Below are positions 1-12,308 of a stretch of 64,000 nucleotides of DNA, one piece after another; the stretch's first letter is position 1; every line of letters begins with the position of its first letter. The notes beneath the pieces are model-generated. The model searched no databases, was not told the origin of the DNA, and worked only from the letters and a program-made list of their open reading frames with translations. This stretch comes from Schistosoma mansoni (Eukaryota; Platyhelminthes; Trematoda; Strigeidida; Schistosomatidae), in NCBI RefSeq assembly GCF_000237925.1, contig NW_017386000.1:1-64000 (forward strand), in the 5' to 3' direction. Position numbers and translations under genes: made by a program.

Positions 1-383
1 CAAAATTTAACCTCGCTTCAACTTTCATAACTGGATCCAACACTCCAGACATTTTCTCAGAGGGACAAGAAAGGATTGACCAATCGGGTAAATGTGTGAG
101 ATGCAAACAGGTGCATTCTATTGATCAAATTTCGACCTCAATTTCTAGCCACAAAATGTTATGTTCTATAGTCATTCGAGTCTGATATTGATATATACAC
201 ATGAGTAGATAGCCATTATCGACTAACTTGAGCAAAAAATGTATGGGCAACTTATTTCACAATATAGATGTGTGTCTCGATGGTTGTCTGAGTCAGATTT
301 TCGACCAATAGCATTTGTCTATTTCATCATCAAATTAGGCCTACTTTTCACCAAAACACGGGCTCGTCTATATCTGAATGACC
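1..383. other. No gene recognised
   Basis: AT-rich sequence upstream of the tandem duplication. No reading frame resembles a known protein and no RNA gene is visible. Confidence 0.5.
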
Positions 384-1634
384 CTGTTGATTGTGCCAGG
401 TGTCGTGATGGTCGATGTAGTTGACTTGAGTTTTCTACTTATGAGTAATTGTGAGGTGAGTCTGTCAATTTTCTGATGGTGGTGGTTTAGTTTGAATGAT
501 GCTAGATAACAGTGTTGAGTAATGATTTTCACCAAGATCTCTGAGGAACAGTCCTAATGATTGTTTTTGTTTGACAGGTGATAGTGTGTGGATTGATGGT
601 ATTGGATCAGGAAGCGAGAGGGAGAGAGAGATTGAGTAGTTTGTGGTTCATCAGCGATTGGCAATGTGGACATATGATGTGGTCTAGTGAAGCGATCCTA
701 TCGGTCATGCGTCACGATGATACCGGTACGTTGTGTTGTTCTTTTTCTTTTGATACTGATGTTTATTTGCTACTTGTGATACAATGATATCATTACTGTC
801 TGATGTTAGTTGGTGAGGAGATGGTGTTTATGCATTTTTGTTTTGTATTTCCTATTTCAGGTGTGTGTTGTGTGGTGTTGGCTGAGTGATTTGTTCTAAC
901 GTACAGAAAAGAGACAGTGAAAAACAGTGTGAATACGAAGGAATGCAACATAGAGTATATGTGAGATTGTGAACTTGATTTTGGATTGGCATATCGAGAT
1001 TGTCTGTTGATTGTGCCAGGTGTCGTGATGGTCGATGTAGTTGACTTGAGTTTTCTACTTATGAGTAATTGTGAGGTGAGTCTGTCAATTTTCTGATGGT
1101 GGTGGTTTAGTTTGAATGATGCTAGATAACAGTGTTGAGTAATGATTTTCACCAAGATCTCTGAGGAACAGTCCTAATGATTGTTTTTGTTTGACAGGTG
1201 ATAGTGTGTGGATTGATGGTATTGGATCAGGAAGCGAGAGGGAGAGAGAGATTGAGTAGTTTGTGGTTCATCAGCGATTGGCAATGTGGACATATGATGT
1301 GGTCTAGTGAAGCGATCCTATCGGTCATGCGTCACGATGATACCGGTACGTTGTGTTATTCTTTTTCTTTTGATACTGATGTTTATTTGCTACTTGTGAT
1401 ACAATGATATCATTACTGTCTGATGTTAGTTGGTGAGGAGATGGTGTTTATGCATTTTTGTTTTGTATTTCCTATTTCAGGTGTGTGTTGTGTGGTGTTG
1501 GCTGAGTGATTTGTTCTAACGTACAGAAAAGAGACGGTGAAAAACAGTGTGAATACGAAGGAATGCAACATAGAGTATATGTGAGATTGTGAACTTGATT
1601 TTGGATTGGCATATCGAGATTGTCTGTTGATTGT
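384..1634. repeat. 620-bp tandem duplication (2 copies)
   Basis: Bases 384-1003 are repeated at 1004-1623 with an exact 620-bp shift, and the first 11 bases of the unit recur once more at 1624-1634. By eye the copies differ at only about two places: a G/A inside the TGTGTT(G/A)TTC string, and gagac(a/g)gtg. This is a recent duplication. Part of the unit (the ggtgttggctgagtgat segment near 874) recurs at about 1638 just past the array, so the unit belongs to a wider repeat family. The short frames inside (for example 578-787 and 1198-1407) are duplicated passively and show no protein family. Confidence 0.9.
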
Positions 1635-1691
1635 TTGGTGTTGGCTGAGTGATCTGTTCTAGGGTACAGGACCTCCCTTGTGCCTAGTGGC

Positions 1692-1886
1692 TGTCCGAAA
1701 TTGTGATTTACTTTCAACCAAAAGAGTATAAATACATGATATTTCTGTTCTATATTTTACACTGTTTTGTGAATAAAATTCCTGCGTACTAGTGTTCTGT
1801 TTTCTCTCTGGAGACGTTGCGAGTGCGGTCGTTCAAGTAATCTAGTAGTACGCTGCATTGCAAGAATCAAAGCTCTAGATATTACA
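1692..1886 (+). mobile_element. LTR-like block with possible primer-binding site
   Basis: The block begins TGTCC and ends TTACA, giving TG...CA ends. It holds a TATA-like string (gagtataaatac, near 1725) and an AATAAA signal (near 1771), the usual content of a compact LTR. One base after its end comes TGGCACATAGGCTTTG (1888-1903), placed as a primer-binding site would be. No gag or pol follows and no partner LTR was found, so it could be a solo LTR or chance. Confidence 0.3.
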
Positions 1887-1903
1887 GTGGCACATAGGCT
1901 TTG

Positions 1904-3529
1904 TCGATTCAGATATTTCATAATCAGTCAACTTCAAATAAGTCGATTTCCACCTTATGTCAAGCTCGGTACTAACAATTCAATCGTATATATCATCAAT
2001 TGTTAAGTATAAATATAAATGTTTGGCTTATTGCACCTCAAAACATGTTTCTCACAAATATATTCATGTTTAACGAATTGCTCTTAGCTATCTGTCCAAA
2101 ATGCACACAATTATCACTATTTTCACGTAAAGGAATTTTCGATAACTATCATATGTGTTAGTAGTGTTACTGAATTTTACCACGGTTAAGCAATATTGAG
2201 GTCGAGGAAGTCTCCCCGTAACTAAATAAACCGTATCGAACTTAACAAACCAGCTGGAACACTAGTTGGAATTCTTCCTCTCCTCAGTTATATTTTTGTT
2301 CTTTCAGTTAGCCTACTAATGCTAATGCAATCAGAAATCAACTCATCCGGACGGCACACCGACATGAACACTAATTGACTTTCTGATTTCAACCGCATTT
2401 AGTGCCAATGTCAACATTGATCGTTTTCCTATTTCTAAGCACAAAATACTTATGCCGACCACAAGTTTGGCTATTACTATGCATCTTAATGTGACTTGTC
2501 AAAATATCTCTATATTACCTCGTTCTTCGTTGTTATAATCCCCTTTTTATTTGACGTATAAATAATCCTCATGTCGATTTTCATTCAAGCATGTTAAGCA
2601 TGCAACCAAACATTTTAAAATTATTACATGTATTTCCCGATCAGTTGCTGCTGCCTTTCTTGATTCATCTCTAAGCTCATCAATCCCGGAGGGTTCTTAT
2701 TATTCTTTTGGTAACCTTCGGTGCGTGACGATCCCACTCGATTTGGTATCGAACCAACATCACATTGATTCTGGTGGGAGAATAGTGTAGTGGCATTGGT
2801 TCCTGACCATACAATCCTCAAAGATGAACATGAGATACTTTGAAAAATAGATATTTCAACTGATATGACGGGATGAAAAGTCAAAATCAGACTGATTTAC
2901 TCATTATAACCTTTGTCAACATTAATTTCGTTTTTATTCAATGTAATGATTACTCAGTGTAGTATTTGTTTTGTTTTCCCATATGACATTTTATTCTGTA
3001 TAACATACGATATTATTGTATTAAGTTAACATGAACTATACTCAGCATATGATTTGTTATAACTTTAAGTATTCTTCATATATGTGATTTTATTCTAATT
3101 ATTAATCAAAATGGGTGTATGAATCAATATATAAATGAATGTATTTCCAACTACGGTCGTCGTAGTTGTCTGTGTTTCTGGTTGTTTGTGGAATATATAT
3201 TCCCTCTTCAGAACTTTTCTAGCTAGCTAGCGAGGCTGGGACGCATCGGAATAGTTAGCTGATTTAGTCACATTGGGTCATAGAGTCTTCGTTTCGTTCC
3301 CTGATTAAGTGAACTCATAATTTCTTCAAACAACAGGAAAGGGTCAGCAAAGGTGTGGGCGGTAACATTCATTCAATGAGTTGGCATGGCGTAAAAGCCT
3401 TGCAGGCATGATAGTCTGCAATCTGGTGCTTATAACTTCTGAAGAACACATTTGGGTTGGGGGTAGAATAATTTAGTTAATATGGAAGGGAAGGATTTAC
3501 ACATAGTGACAATGCCTACATGGAGGAGT
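1904..3529. other. No gene recognised
   Basis: AT-rich intergenic DNA. The frame at 2624-2884 (-) matches nothing known to me. Around 3150-3500 the composition is richer and looks repeat-like, but no family could be assigned. Confidence 0.4.
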
Positions 3530-3895
3530 CACGCTTTACTAGAGGTAGGAATTGAAGTTGTTAAGTGTATCGACTGCTTCACTTCAAAGCTCTATTAATC
3601 CTGGTTATTGTCTAGCGAAATCAGAAAGCTCGATTGGCGATCGTCAATTTGCGTCATTTGTAGCGTAAGGGAGATATCCGTCCCTCGATCAAAGAACGAG
3701 TGTACTGTGCAACGTTTAGCTTTCTTCTACTTTATGTCTGTGAAACATGGTCATTAATAACAGAAGATATTCTCAAGTTACTAGTATTCGATCATAGATG
3801 TCTTCAAAGGATTGATCGTATATTTTGGGACCATCAAGTTTGCGATTCTAAGTATAGAAGCAGAGGATTAGGTAGTCATAGCAAACCGACTGATA
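3530..3895 (+). mobile_element. RTE-clade LINE fragment (post-RT thumb region)
   Basis: The translated frames, broken by stops and shifts, read through the conserved stretch that follows the RT palm in schistosome RTE elements. These include a leucine-rich 'NLRHL' segment, a YVCETWS segment (equivalent to the usual YGSETW), and 'LLVFDHRCLQRI..IFWDHQV' near residues 28-48 of the frame starting at 3700. The fragment is cut at about 3895 by a different repeat and appears to resume near 4440. Confidence 0.65.
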
Positions 3896-4310
3896 TTTAT
3901 TTATTTGAACACATAAATATTGGTACAAAGGGGCACCGAATAAATATGTGTCGCACAAATCTCATTTGATTTGCGTGAAGGCTGTGATACTACCCTGGTG
4001 CCCAAACCGAAACAGATGGTTTTGTTAGAGGGCCACACCCGGAGCCTTTGACCTAAAGGTCTGATCCACAAAGCAGTGGAGCATCGTGAGGAGATGCAGC
4101 TCCATGGTAGCCGATGACCAACGGTTGATTCATACGCCATTTGTTTCCTCAGGATACTGGAGCCCATGTGCACCATAGGTTTGGAATCAGGGTTTTCCAA
4201 CTCCTCTAGGTGGATCCTCCGTGTCCACCAACCCGGCTAAAGAGCCGGACATTCGCTTTTCGTCCTCTCAATTTCGTAAACAACAGTAATGCCACGAGAA
4301 GGCAGTGAGT
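3895..4310 (-). repeat. Short interspersed repeat with A-rich tail, copy 1
   Basis: This block recurs at 38435-38865 and 53165-53475. Oriented by its AAATAAATAAAT-type tail (at the 3895 end here) it lies on the minus strand. All copies share the cluster 'gcctttgacct(a)aaggtct', 'gcagtggagcatcgtgaggag' and 'ggatactggagcc(c/t)atgtgcacca'. A 99-codon minus-strand frame (3901-4200) is open here, and the equivalent frame is open in the other copies. It interrupts an RTE fragment, so it was probably inserted into it. Confidence 0.7.
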
Positions 4311-4439
4311 CGGGATCCCCTGGTGGAGGCTACATACGCATGGTCATAGGAGAGCATTTCGAGATGGAGAGCGGTCTCTCTCCACTCTCGGCCGTACCAG
4401 GGCATTTGGGGGCAATCCGTTAGCAGAGCATGGATATGT

Positions 4440-4985
4440 ATTACGTACGCCAAACCACCAACTGCATCGACGCGCGATGGCTGGCGTACAGGTTTGGAAG
4501 GAGGTTAGAGGCGGCCAAACCAAGACATGGCTTCAGTCCATAATGAAACTAACTACTGGATTGAGCCATCTAGATAGGTGCGGGACACTTGGTTTGGATC
4601 CGCGTGGTTACCGTGACCAATGGTTTACAGACTCCGGGTGACATGGCTCAGAATTATCTGCAATGGCGCAGGTGTATCCACTTTTTGTCCTCCTTTACGT
4701 TGTAAGTCTCCAAATTCCTTGTCTTGTTTTTTTAATACCTAATTTGTATTTTCTCAAATCGTATCTTCGTACATGCATTCGACCCTTAATCTTCTCTCTT
4801 ATCATTAATAATGTTGCTAGCTCTACTACTCTCGGATTCGCATTGACAACTGTCTGTGCTAATCGAATGTGGCAAATTGGTCTGATGTATATGAACTTTA
4901 GTGGCCCAGTTAGATCGCATGAATGATTGTTATCGAAACATACATGTTGCCAATCCTCGCATATAATCATGGACTTAAACCGCAT
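4440..4985 (+). mobile_element. RTE-clade LINE 3' end (C-terminus and 3' UTR)
   Basis: The sequence matches, with frame breaks, the C-terminal domain seen on the minus strand at 30643-30849: a 'KTWLQSIMKLTTGLSHLDRC' segment followed by 'MAQNYLQWRRC'. It then continues into a 3' UTR that is also found at 46890-47170, sharing 'tgacatgg(c/t)tcagaat..atc..caatggcg(c/t)aggtgtat'. It is probably the continuation of the fragment ending at 3895. Confidence 0.65.
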
Positions 4986-7900
4986 TAGTGAGTAAGTCTA
5001 ATGCGAGAATGGATTTTGAATACGTATATTTCGTACAATCGTTGATCGGAAAGTGAAGCAAGGCGAAATGACTCGCGGTAAAGGCGTGTAAGCCAACTCA
5101 ATCAAGCGTGAATCGATATCTATATTTAGACAAAAATAAGTTACAAGACGTGTGATGGGTAAGATAAGGAATGCACACACGTACACTTATATAAAAACAG
5201 TCAATGTTGATAAGCAAATAATTAACATTGTCAAAATATGACTCGAGAAAAATGAATAAACTGGCCTGTCCGGAAGCCAGAATAAGCTATGTGGGCTTAA
5301 CATAGCAACCAACACTATAGCGCCACATTTTACCGTAAATCGACACTTTCGGATCAATACATGGATTTTAAACGTGCATATCGTTCTAGGACTAAACTTC
5401 CCCTTGCTTTAAATATATCCAGTTTAGCTATTAAATTCTTATAACGGGAGATAAGTCAGAAAATACAACAATCATTACTTTGCGATTTGGTAATTTTTCA
5501 GAAATATTACTAGGAACTTACTTAAACAAAGCAATCAGAATTTGTGGATTTACCAGTTAAGAACAAATAAATCCTTGATATCGCTTAACTTTATATTTGA
5601 AATCGGGTGTCAGCCGTTCGCCAGACACAACTAAGCTTTTTATAAAACACAATTTCCATAATAACAAGCGTAGTTGACCCATAAATCTTTGACTATCAAA
5701 TGAATAGATAAACAGTAGCTGCGTAGGTTCCCGAATAGCTGCTGTATTAAACTCGGCTAATATACGTTTTACAGTGATGAGTACTCGACCATCTAATTTT
5801 TATGCTTACCCAACTGCATATGAGCAAAATTCTCACTAGATTGATGTACCCTTTCTGACCTAGAAATAATCAACACCAATAGTGGGTACTTGAGAATCTG
5901 CGTTAACACTTAATACTACATCGGAAACTGAGTTATCACATGATTACGGAAATTCCGTAGTGGGGTTAATACGAAGCCACATGATGTACACTAATCTTTA
6001 GTCATGTCTGATCACTAGATAGAGAAATTTACAATCAAAGGCCATCTTAGTCGGGAAGCATTATAGTATCACAGCCAAAAATACTCGCTATCTGAATAGC
6101 TTTTTTATCACATGTACAATCGAAAATGTTTCAAAATCTGCACTATAAAAATATGTCTAATCCTCAACTCATTTTATTTGGTACATTGAACATCCAGAGA
6201 TAACCAAGTGGAGATATGACCCACGGACAATCCTACATACGAAATTGATAAACGACTGAAATTAAGAACTCTTGCACTAGAACCTATCTACAATAGTCAT
6301 ACGAAGAACCTGATTGGACAAAGCAGTCGTTGGACTAACTAACTATACGTTTGTGTACAACGGGACTGACAGTCTAATTACTTGTCAACGTTTTTGAACT
6401 AAGAAACAAGGAAAATTTTGTTTACATGTTATATTTGCTTTAGAATAAACTACAAACTTAGATGTGTCATACTCTAGCAGATATGGGTAAAGCGAGCATC
6501 GTGGAAACAAGCATTACTTTACCTGCATCCAGTCATAGGGCTTACACCATATACTGTTAGAGACCAATTACGATAATCAGTTTTACAACAGATCCCTGAT
6601 GGCGTTACAGATACGTTCTAACTTGTTGCTGTCCACGAATCCATCACCGTTCTAAATGTGCAAGGAAAATTACTCATATACTAAACGAAACGTACCTTTT
6701 TTGAATGTAAGAGTGGTCCACCTACTACTTGGACTTCAAACCAGCCAGTTGACTGAGGCGTTCCTTCACCAGACTAGCGTATTAAAACTTAAGTACTACC
6801 CAACTTACAATTTCAAGTTTCCCTGGGAAGCGACGCTCTAGTTGCTGTTTGAAGCTGTTGTACTATTAAATAGCAAAATAAAAGTCACAGATGTTACAAA
6901 ACAACTCAGGGTTCACTTGGTTAGATATCTAAACATTGGTGCTTTTCGGAAGTGTTTTGGTAAGACTTTTACCAAAGGAAAGCTCAGATTCAAGTACACC
7001 TGTCCTACCTTTAGACCTCCCAGTGTTAAGCAAAAAATGCAAACAACCTACGACCAAAAATGATTCATATGAAATTAGTTTACGGTGAACAGACAGACTA
7101 CACCAGTCATATCTTAAATTTCAGAATTCGCTCTTGTAATTAACGGTTTCCTGAATAGCCAAAACACCACCTATGTATCTCAAGTTTTGAAAACGTTTTG
7201 AGCCTAAAACTATGGATAAATCGGGATAATAGGTCAAATACTTTTAATATGACAGTAAACTTAGTGGAACATGAATCTACCACTCAGTTCATTAAAAAAA
7301 GCTTCTCATATATGGATAGTTACGAGTACCCATATTGGTCTTGAAAGGAGCTGCATTACTATACTTCGCGAAGGCAATGTCGAATTTTTATTGTTTAGTG
7401 TCACGTACCCTATTTGTAATATATTTTAGTGTTACGGGCGAGATCACGACTTGTAGACAAACCGATCAGACTTAAAGTAGGTCTCAGATTTTGACACGAG
7501 AACTATACATCTATGTGGCTAAATAGCTTTTTGACACTGTAGCTGGTGTCAGTCTGTGATGAAATCTCGAACTCTAATTCTTAATCAGTACTAACCCATG
7601 GCTCATTAATATGCGTCCATGAATTGTCAAAGAAAGCTTTGTGTTGCATGTGAATTCAACCAGTCCTATGAACACATCTTGAATGCTGTTCAACCCCAAT
7701 TTAAGCTTGGTTGACCATGAGTATTACTTGCTTGAGATGTTAACAACACAACCGAAACGTTCAAACAGCAGCTTGACATACCTTCGGCTCGTACCCTCAA
7801 GCTCCACTAGAGAAAGAAAATAGTTTGTTTAAAGGATGACCTTACCAATATATGACGTGGATTTTGAGTGTCATTTTATTCGGCAGCTATGAAGTGTGGT

Positions 7901-8386
7901 GAACAACTCGACCAGCGGACTAGCGTTGCCGTTAAAGTAAAAACCCCCAACAATAGATGCGTATAATTTCTCAGCTCAACTAGCTTCCAACTAACTCCAA
8001 CTACCCAGTTAAAGGTATAGATCCGACCAATCAATTCGCCAATATTATTAAACCTGTGGTCGTCCCTGCCCTATGCCAATGCGAATTTACGAATTTACCT
8101 CTCTTTATTACGCGCGCTATTTAAAAAGGACAGTGGTATTTTTCCTCGTTGAGTAAATTCTATTGTTTTGATCGTTATTAACGTATCAAGACTACTGTTT
8201 TTATACTTTGATTGAATTTCTTTCAGTTAAAGTATCCTATTAGAGTATCATTTTTGGTATCCTAAATAGTTTTATCGTCGGTACTCCAGAGTACCTTTGT
8301 TTTTCTATTGTGTCTGTTAGTACTTTAGTCCTAACTATTTATAGTTTTTTTCTACTTATAGTCAACACTCACTTTCGCATCCTAAA
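4986..8386. other. No gene recognised
   Basis: About 3.4 kb without an assignable gene. Two adjacent frames at 6656-6841 and 6842-7063 (+) are separated by a stop; neither resembles a family I know. The last few hundred bases (roughly 8100-8386) may be the 5' UTR of the LINE that follows, but its 5' end cannot be fixed from one copy. Confidence 0.4.
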
Positions 8387-9514
8387 ATGACTGGAAGATG
8401 CAACAAAAGCATTTGCCACCGCCCAGGATGTCGATATCCTGTTGATAGCGGCATGCAGTGCAATGAGTGCAAAGGTTGGTACCACGAAGTTTGCACAAAT
8501 CTAACACCTGCAGCTTTCAAGCGGTTCAGTAAAAATGGGTGCGTATGGCTATGTCAACAGTGCTGTTTGGATGCAAATAGCCTGTTAACCGAGGCCATCT
8601 CAATAGTAAATGCCGCAAAAAAGTGTCTCGGCAAGCGCGGTCGGGATACATCAGTCAGAACTCAATCTGTCGACACTCAGATTGACACAAGGCAGGCCCA
8701 AGTGAGTCCAAAAAATGCCGACCCACACTCTACAAAGGAGGAAGAACATCCTCCAAAGAGGTCTGTCACAACCAGAAACTCGCGCAAAAAAGTCTCTTCT
8801 GTCCCTCGTATCAAAAATGGTACCCAGAAGGGAACTTCCGGAAACCGAAACCGCAAGGATCGATCGGTTTCCAGCGCGAAAGATGACCCAATCTCCCAAG
8901 TCATCCTGAACTTTCCGGAATCCCACAGTACGCCTGATGCGACTGTGGTTACCACTCCAAAGAACGTTGGCGATTGGGTACGGGTCGTAAGAAAAAAACG
9001 CCAAAATGACGTAAAAGGAAATCATACCCCTACCAAAAGGGTCAACAAGCCGAGGTCTGATCACAGCGACAGATCAGTCATTCTCCATAGAGTCAAGGAG
9101 AGTGACAGCTTAGAACCGAAAGCTCGTTTTGAGCATGACATTGTGTTGATAAAACAACTACTCAACCAAGTTATGCCCAAAAACATCCCCGGAGTCACCT
9201 TGCTAAAGGTGTATAGACTAGGAAATCTAGCACATCTGAAACCAAATCAGTCTAGACTACTCAAAGTCGTTTTCAAATCCCCGAACGAACGCGACTTAAT
9301 CTTAGAAAATGGACATAAATTAAAGGGTTCAGGAGTTTTTCTCCGTAAGGACTTACCGTTGGCGGACCGTGTAAAAAGACGGGAAGCCGAAAAGGAACTA
9401 CAGCTCAGATTAGACGCTGGCGAAAAAGACCTGAAAATTGTAAATTTTCGGGTTGTGAGGCTTCGACAGAGGATGATGCCGAAGCCACTCTGGGTGAAGC
9501 ACGAGGCCACCTAA
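8387..9514 (+). CDS. CR1-like LINE ORF1 protein with PHD finger
   Basis: An intact 375-codon frame. Residues 10-60 form a PHD-type zinc finger: C10, C15, C25, C28, then WYHEVC (H33, C36), then W54, C56 and C59. The middle (about residues 85-215) is basic and low in complexity, likely a nucleic-acid-binding linker. Residues 225-345 carry an RRM-like or esterase-free conserved block that ends in a charged helix rich in R, E and K. ORF1 proteins with PHD fingers are known from CR1-clade LINEs, where they bind the element RNA. The ATG at 8387 is used because the zinc finger starts straight after it. The following ORF2 overlaps its end in the -1 frame. ORF1 has no stop although ORF2 is broken, so decay has been uneven. 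The CR1-like assignment rests on ORF2 and on the 3' tail repeats. Confidence 0.8.
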   Translation: MTGRCNKSICHRPGCRYPVDSGMQCNECKGWYHEVCTNLTPAAFKRFSKNGCVWLCQQCCLDANSLLTEAISIVNAAKKCLGKRGRDTSVRTQSVDTQIDTRQAQVSPKNADPHSTKEEEHPPKRSVTTRNSRKKVSSVPRIKNGTQKGTSGNRNRKDRSVSSAKDDPISQVILNFPESHSTPDATVVTTPKNVGDWVRVVRKKRQNDVKGNHTPTKRVNKPRSDHSDRSVILHRVKESDSLEPKARFEHDIVLIKQLLNQVMPKNIPGVTLLKVYRLGNLAHLKPNQSRLLKVVFKSPNERDLILENGHKLKGSGVFLRKDLPLADRVKRREAEKELQLRLDAGEKDLKIVNFRVVRLRQRMMPKPLWVKHEAT

Positions 9515-12308
9515 ATAGGCTTCGGATCTGTTATACCAACGCCCGGAGCTTACTAAATAAGCTACCGGAACTAGGTGTACAGATTGTCTCAACTAGGCCA
9601 GACATAATCGCAGTCACAGAAACATGGCTGACGCCGTCTATAGATAGTAGGGAACTTGATTTCGAGGGTTTTACATTAGTAAGGGCCGATAGAACACAAA
9701 CGCGTAAAGGAGGGGGAATAGCTCTATTCATTAGGAATGCTATTTCATTCACCATTATCGACAGTGTATCCCATGAGAGTGGGACGTATGAATTAGTTTG
9801 CTGCCGCCTGAAATGCAGGGGACAATAGTTGCTACTTAGTTTGATCTATCGCAGTCCAAGCTGTGAGGTAAACAAGGTCCTGCTAAGCAGTCTCAACACT
9901 TTATCACGAAGTGATCGATGTCTAATCCTAGGGGACTTCAATGCACCCATGGTGGACTGGGGAAATCTGCGAACTGAATCGTCAGCAAATTCCTTCGAAC
10001 AGGAACTAGTTGATGCGGTAATCACATGTGCCCTAGTGCAACACGTGAAGGAAGCAACGAGGTACGACCCGGGTTCTGCATCATCCTTACTAGATCTTAT
10101 ATTGACTCACTATGAGGATGATGTTGCAAACCTGGATTACATGCCACCCCTAGGTAAAAGTGATCATGCAGTTTTAAGCTTTGACTTCCATATAACTGTT
10201 AATCACAAGCACGCGTCAGCTCAATCCAGACCTAACGTCTGGAAAGCAAACATACCAGACATCATGAAATCAGCATCATCAGTAGATTGGAAAACAGACC
10301 CAGATTCCTCAATTGAAACGACTTGGGACGCATTTCGAAATTTATAATTAAAAGTTACCGCACCCCACATCCCTTGGACTACACCTAGGGGGCCGAGAAA
10401 CTCCCCACCATGGTTCGGTAGGGAGGTTCGCATCCTTCTCCGTAAGAGAAAAAAAAAGTGGGGTAGATTTAGGTTACCGGGGACTGGCGAGAAAAAATCT
10501 CAGTATTAAGAGGCTCAGAATACCTGTGCCTCAACCCTCCGTAAGTCTAGAAAGTTGTACGAAGAGAAAATTGCTAAGGAACCCATAAAATGTCCTAAAC
10601 GCTTGTATTCCTATATAAACCAAAGGACAAAAGGATGAAATGTTCCTTGACTATGGGAAGACAGTACTGCTTCATCATTAGTGGAGGACGACTTTGGTAA
10701 ACCTCAAGTATTCTCAAACTACTCCAGCAATGTATATACCATAGAAACACCCTTCCCACCAGTCCTTGAAAATCCCCACACACAAACACTGGACAGCGTG
10801 ACCATTAAAGAACTCGATGTCTTTGGTCTGCTAAATAAGCTTGACATAGGCAAATCCACTGGACCCGATGAACTGCATCCTAGGTTACTGAAGGAATCAG
10901 CTAACTTTGTTGCGAACCCTTTAAGTATATGTTTTACTCTATCCGTAACCCAGGGTCGTTTACCAAAAGATTGGAAGAACGCTATAGTAAGTCCTGTCTT
11001 TAAAACAGGTACGAAACATAAACCTGAGAATTACTGCCCCCTTAGCCTAACTAGTGTGGTTGTTAAAATCTTAGAAAAGGTTATTCGGAAGCAGCTGTTT
11101 AAGTACCTCGATGAAAACCGGAGCCTTTCGGAGAAGCAGCATGGTTGTAGAATAGGTTATTCTTGTCTCAATAACTTATAATCGCTCGTGAAAGTTGGTG
11201 CGCTCTTAAGGACCAAAAACTACCTGTAGACGTAGCCTACATCGATTTCAGCAAACCTTTCGACAAATTTTCGGACAAGCGGCTGTTATATAAGCTAAGA
11301 AATGTCGGGATTGGAGGCAATCTATTGATGTGGATAAAAGACTTCCTGGTTGGGCGTCAACAAAGAGTAAGGGTGAACTCCAAGTTGTCTAGCTGGGAAA
11401 CTGTGCTTAGTTGAGTCCCCCAGGGTACAGCTTTGGGGCCAGTGTTATTCCTCCTGTACGCAAATGATCTCCCTCGTCTACTATCGTCATCGGTCTTACT
11501 CTATGCTGATGATGTCAAGATATGGAGAGCGATACAAGGCAAGGGCGATAGCTTATAACCCCAAAATGACCTGGAGAGATTATCTGAATGGTCCCAAACC
11601 TGGCAATTGCCGATAAACACTTCCAAGTGTATTGTGATGCATATTGGCCACCAGGGTACAGATACATACACGATGAATAACACTGAGTTACCTATTGTTC
11701 AGGCACACAATGACTTAGGCGTCATCGTTAGTCAAGACTTAAAGACTACTGCACACTGTGGTGCAATAGCCGCCAAAGGTTTTAGGACTTTATGGTCCAT
11801 ACGCAGGGCTTTTAGGTATCTTGACGCTAAAACGTTTCTGACTTTGTATACAGTGTTCGTACGCCCTAAACTTGAGTACTGCATACAAGCAGCTAGCCCC
11901 TGTCTAAAAAAAGACAGTGAACTCTTGGAAAGGGTTCAGAGAACAGCAACTAGGCTGATTCTCGGAATAGCGAAGCTCCCGTATGGTACTAGACTGACCA
12001 AGCTAAACCTATTCCCGCTGTCATATAGAAGAATCAGAGGCGACTTGATTACAGTTTTCAAATTGCTTAATGACAAATTTGCACCTGATATGCCCTCATT
12101 TTTCTTGTCTTCCAAAACAGAAAATCTACGAGGACACTCCAAAAAAGTTCACAAGCCCCGAACGAATTACTTGTCAGCTGACTACCGACTTTCCCATCGA
12201 ATAATCAACGAGTGGAATTCATTACCTCAGCACGTGGTTGAGGCTCCATCCGTCGACTCCTTCAAAAGAAAGTTGGATCAGCTGAGAGACCATCATTGCC
12301 AGTACTAA
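9500..12308 (+). pseudogene. CR1-like LINE ORF2 (endonuclease-reverse transcriptase), broken
   Basis: This frame would encode an apurinic-type endonuclease followed by a reverse transcriptase that nicks target DNA and copies the element RNA. Endonuclease motifs: 'IIAVTETWL' (about 9607), 'YRSPS' (about 9847), 'LILGDFNAPMVDW' (about 9934), and 'GKSDHAVLSF' (about 10153). The RT core holds 'SKPFDKFSDKRLLYKLR', 'VPQGTALGP' and the catalytic YADD (about 11502-11513). A long C-terminal domain occupies 11607-12308. In-frame stops include TAG 9826-9828 and TAA 10345-10347. There is a shift near the A-run at about 10448, another stop and shift near 11179, and stops within the RT around 11413 and 11556. 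It cannot make a full protein. The frame overlaps ORF1 in the -1 phase. Confidence 0.85.

Noticed and set aside
578-1407. Two identical-looking 69-codon proteins
   Set aside because: They are the same frame copied by the 620-bp tandem duplication, with no known domain.
8651-9064. 137-codon minus-strand frame
   Set aside because: Antisense shadow of the LINE ORF1; no protein-like features.
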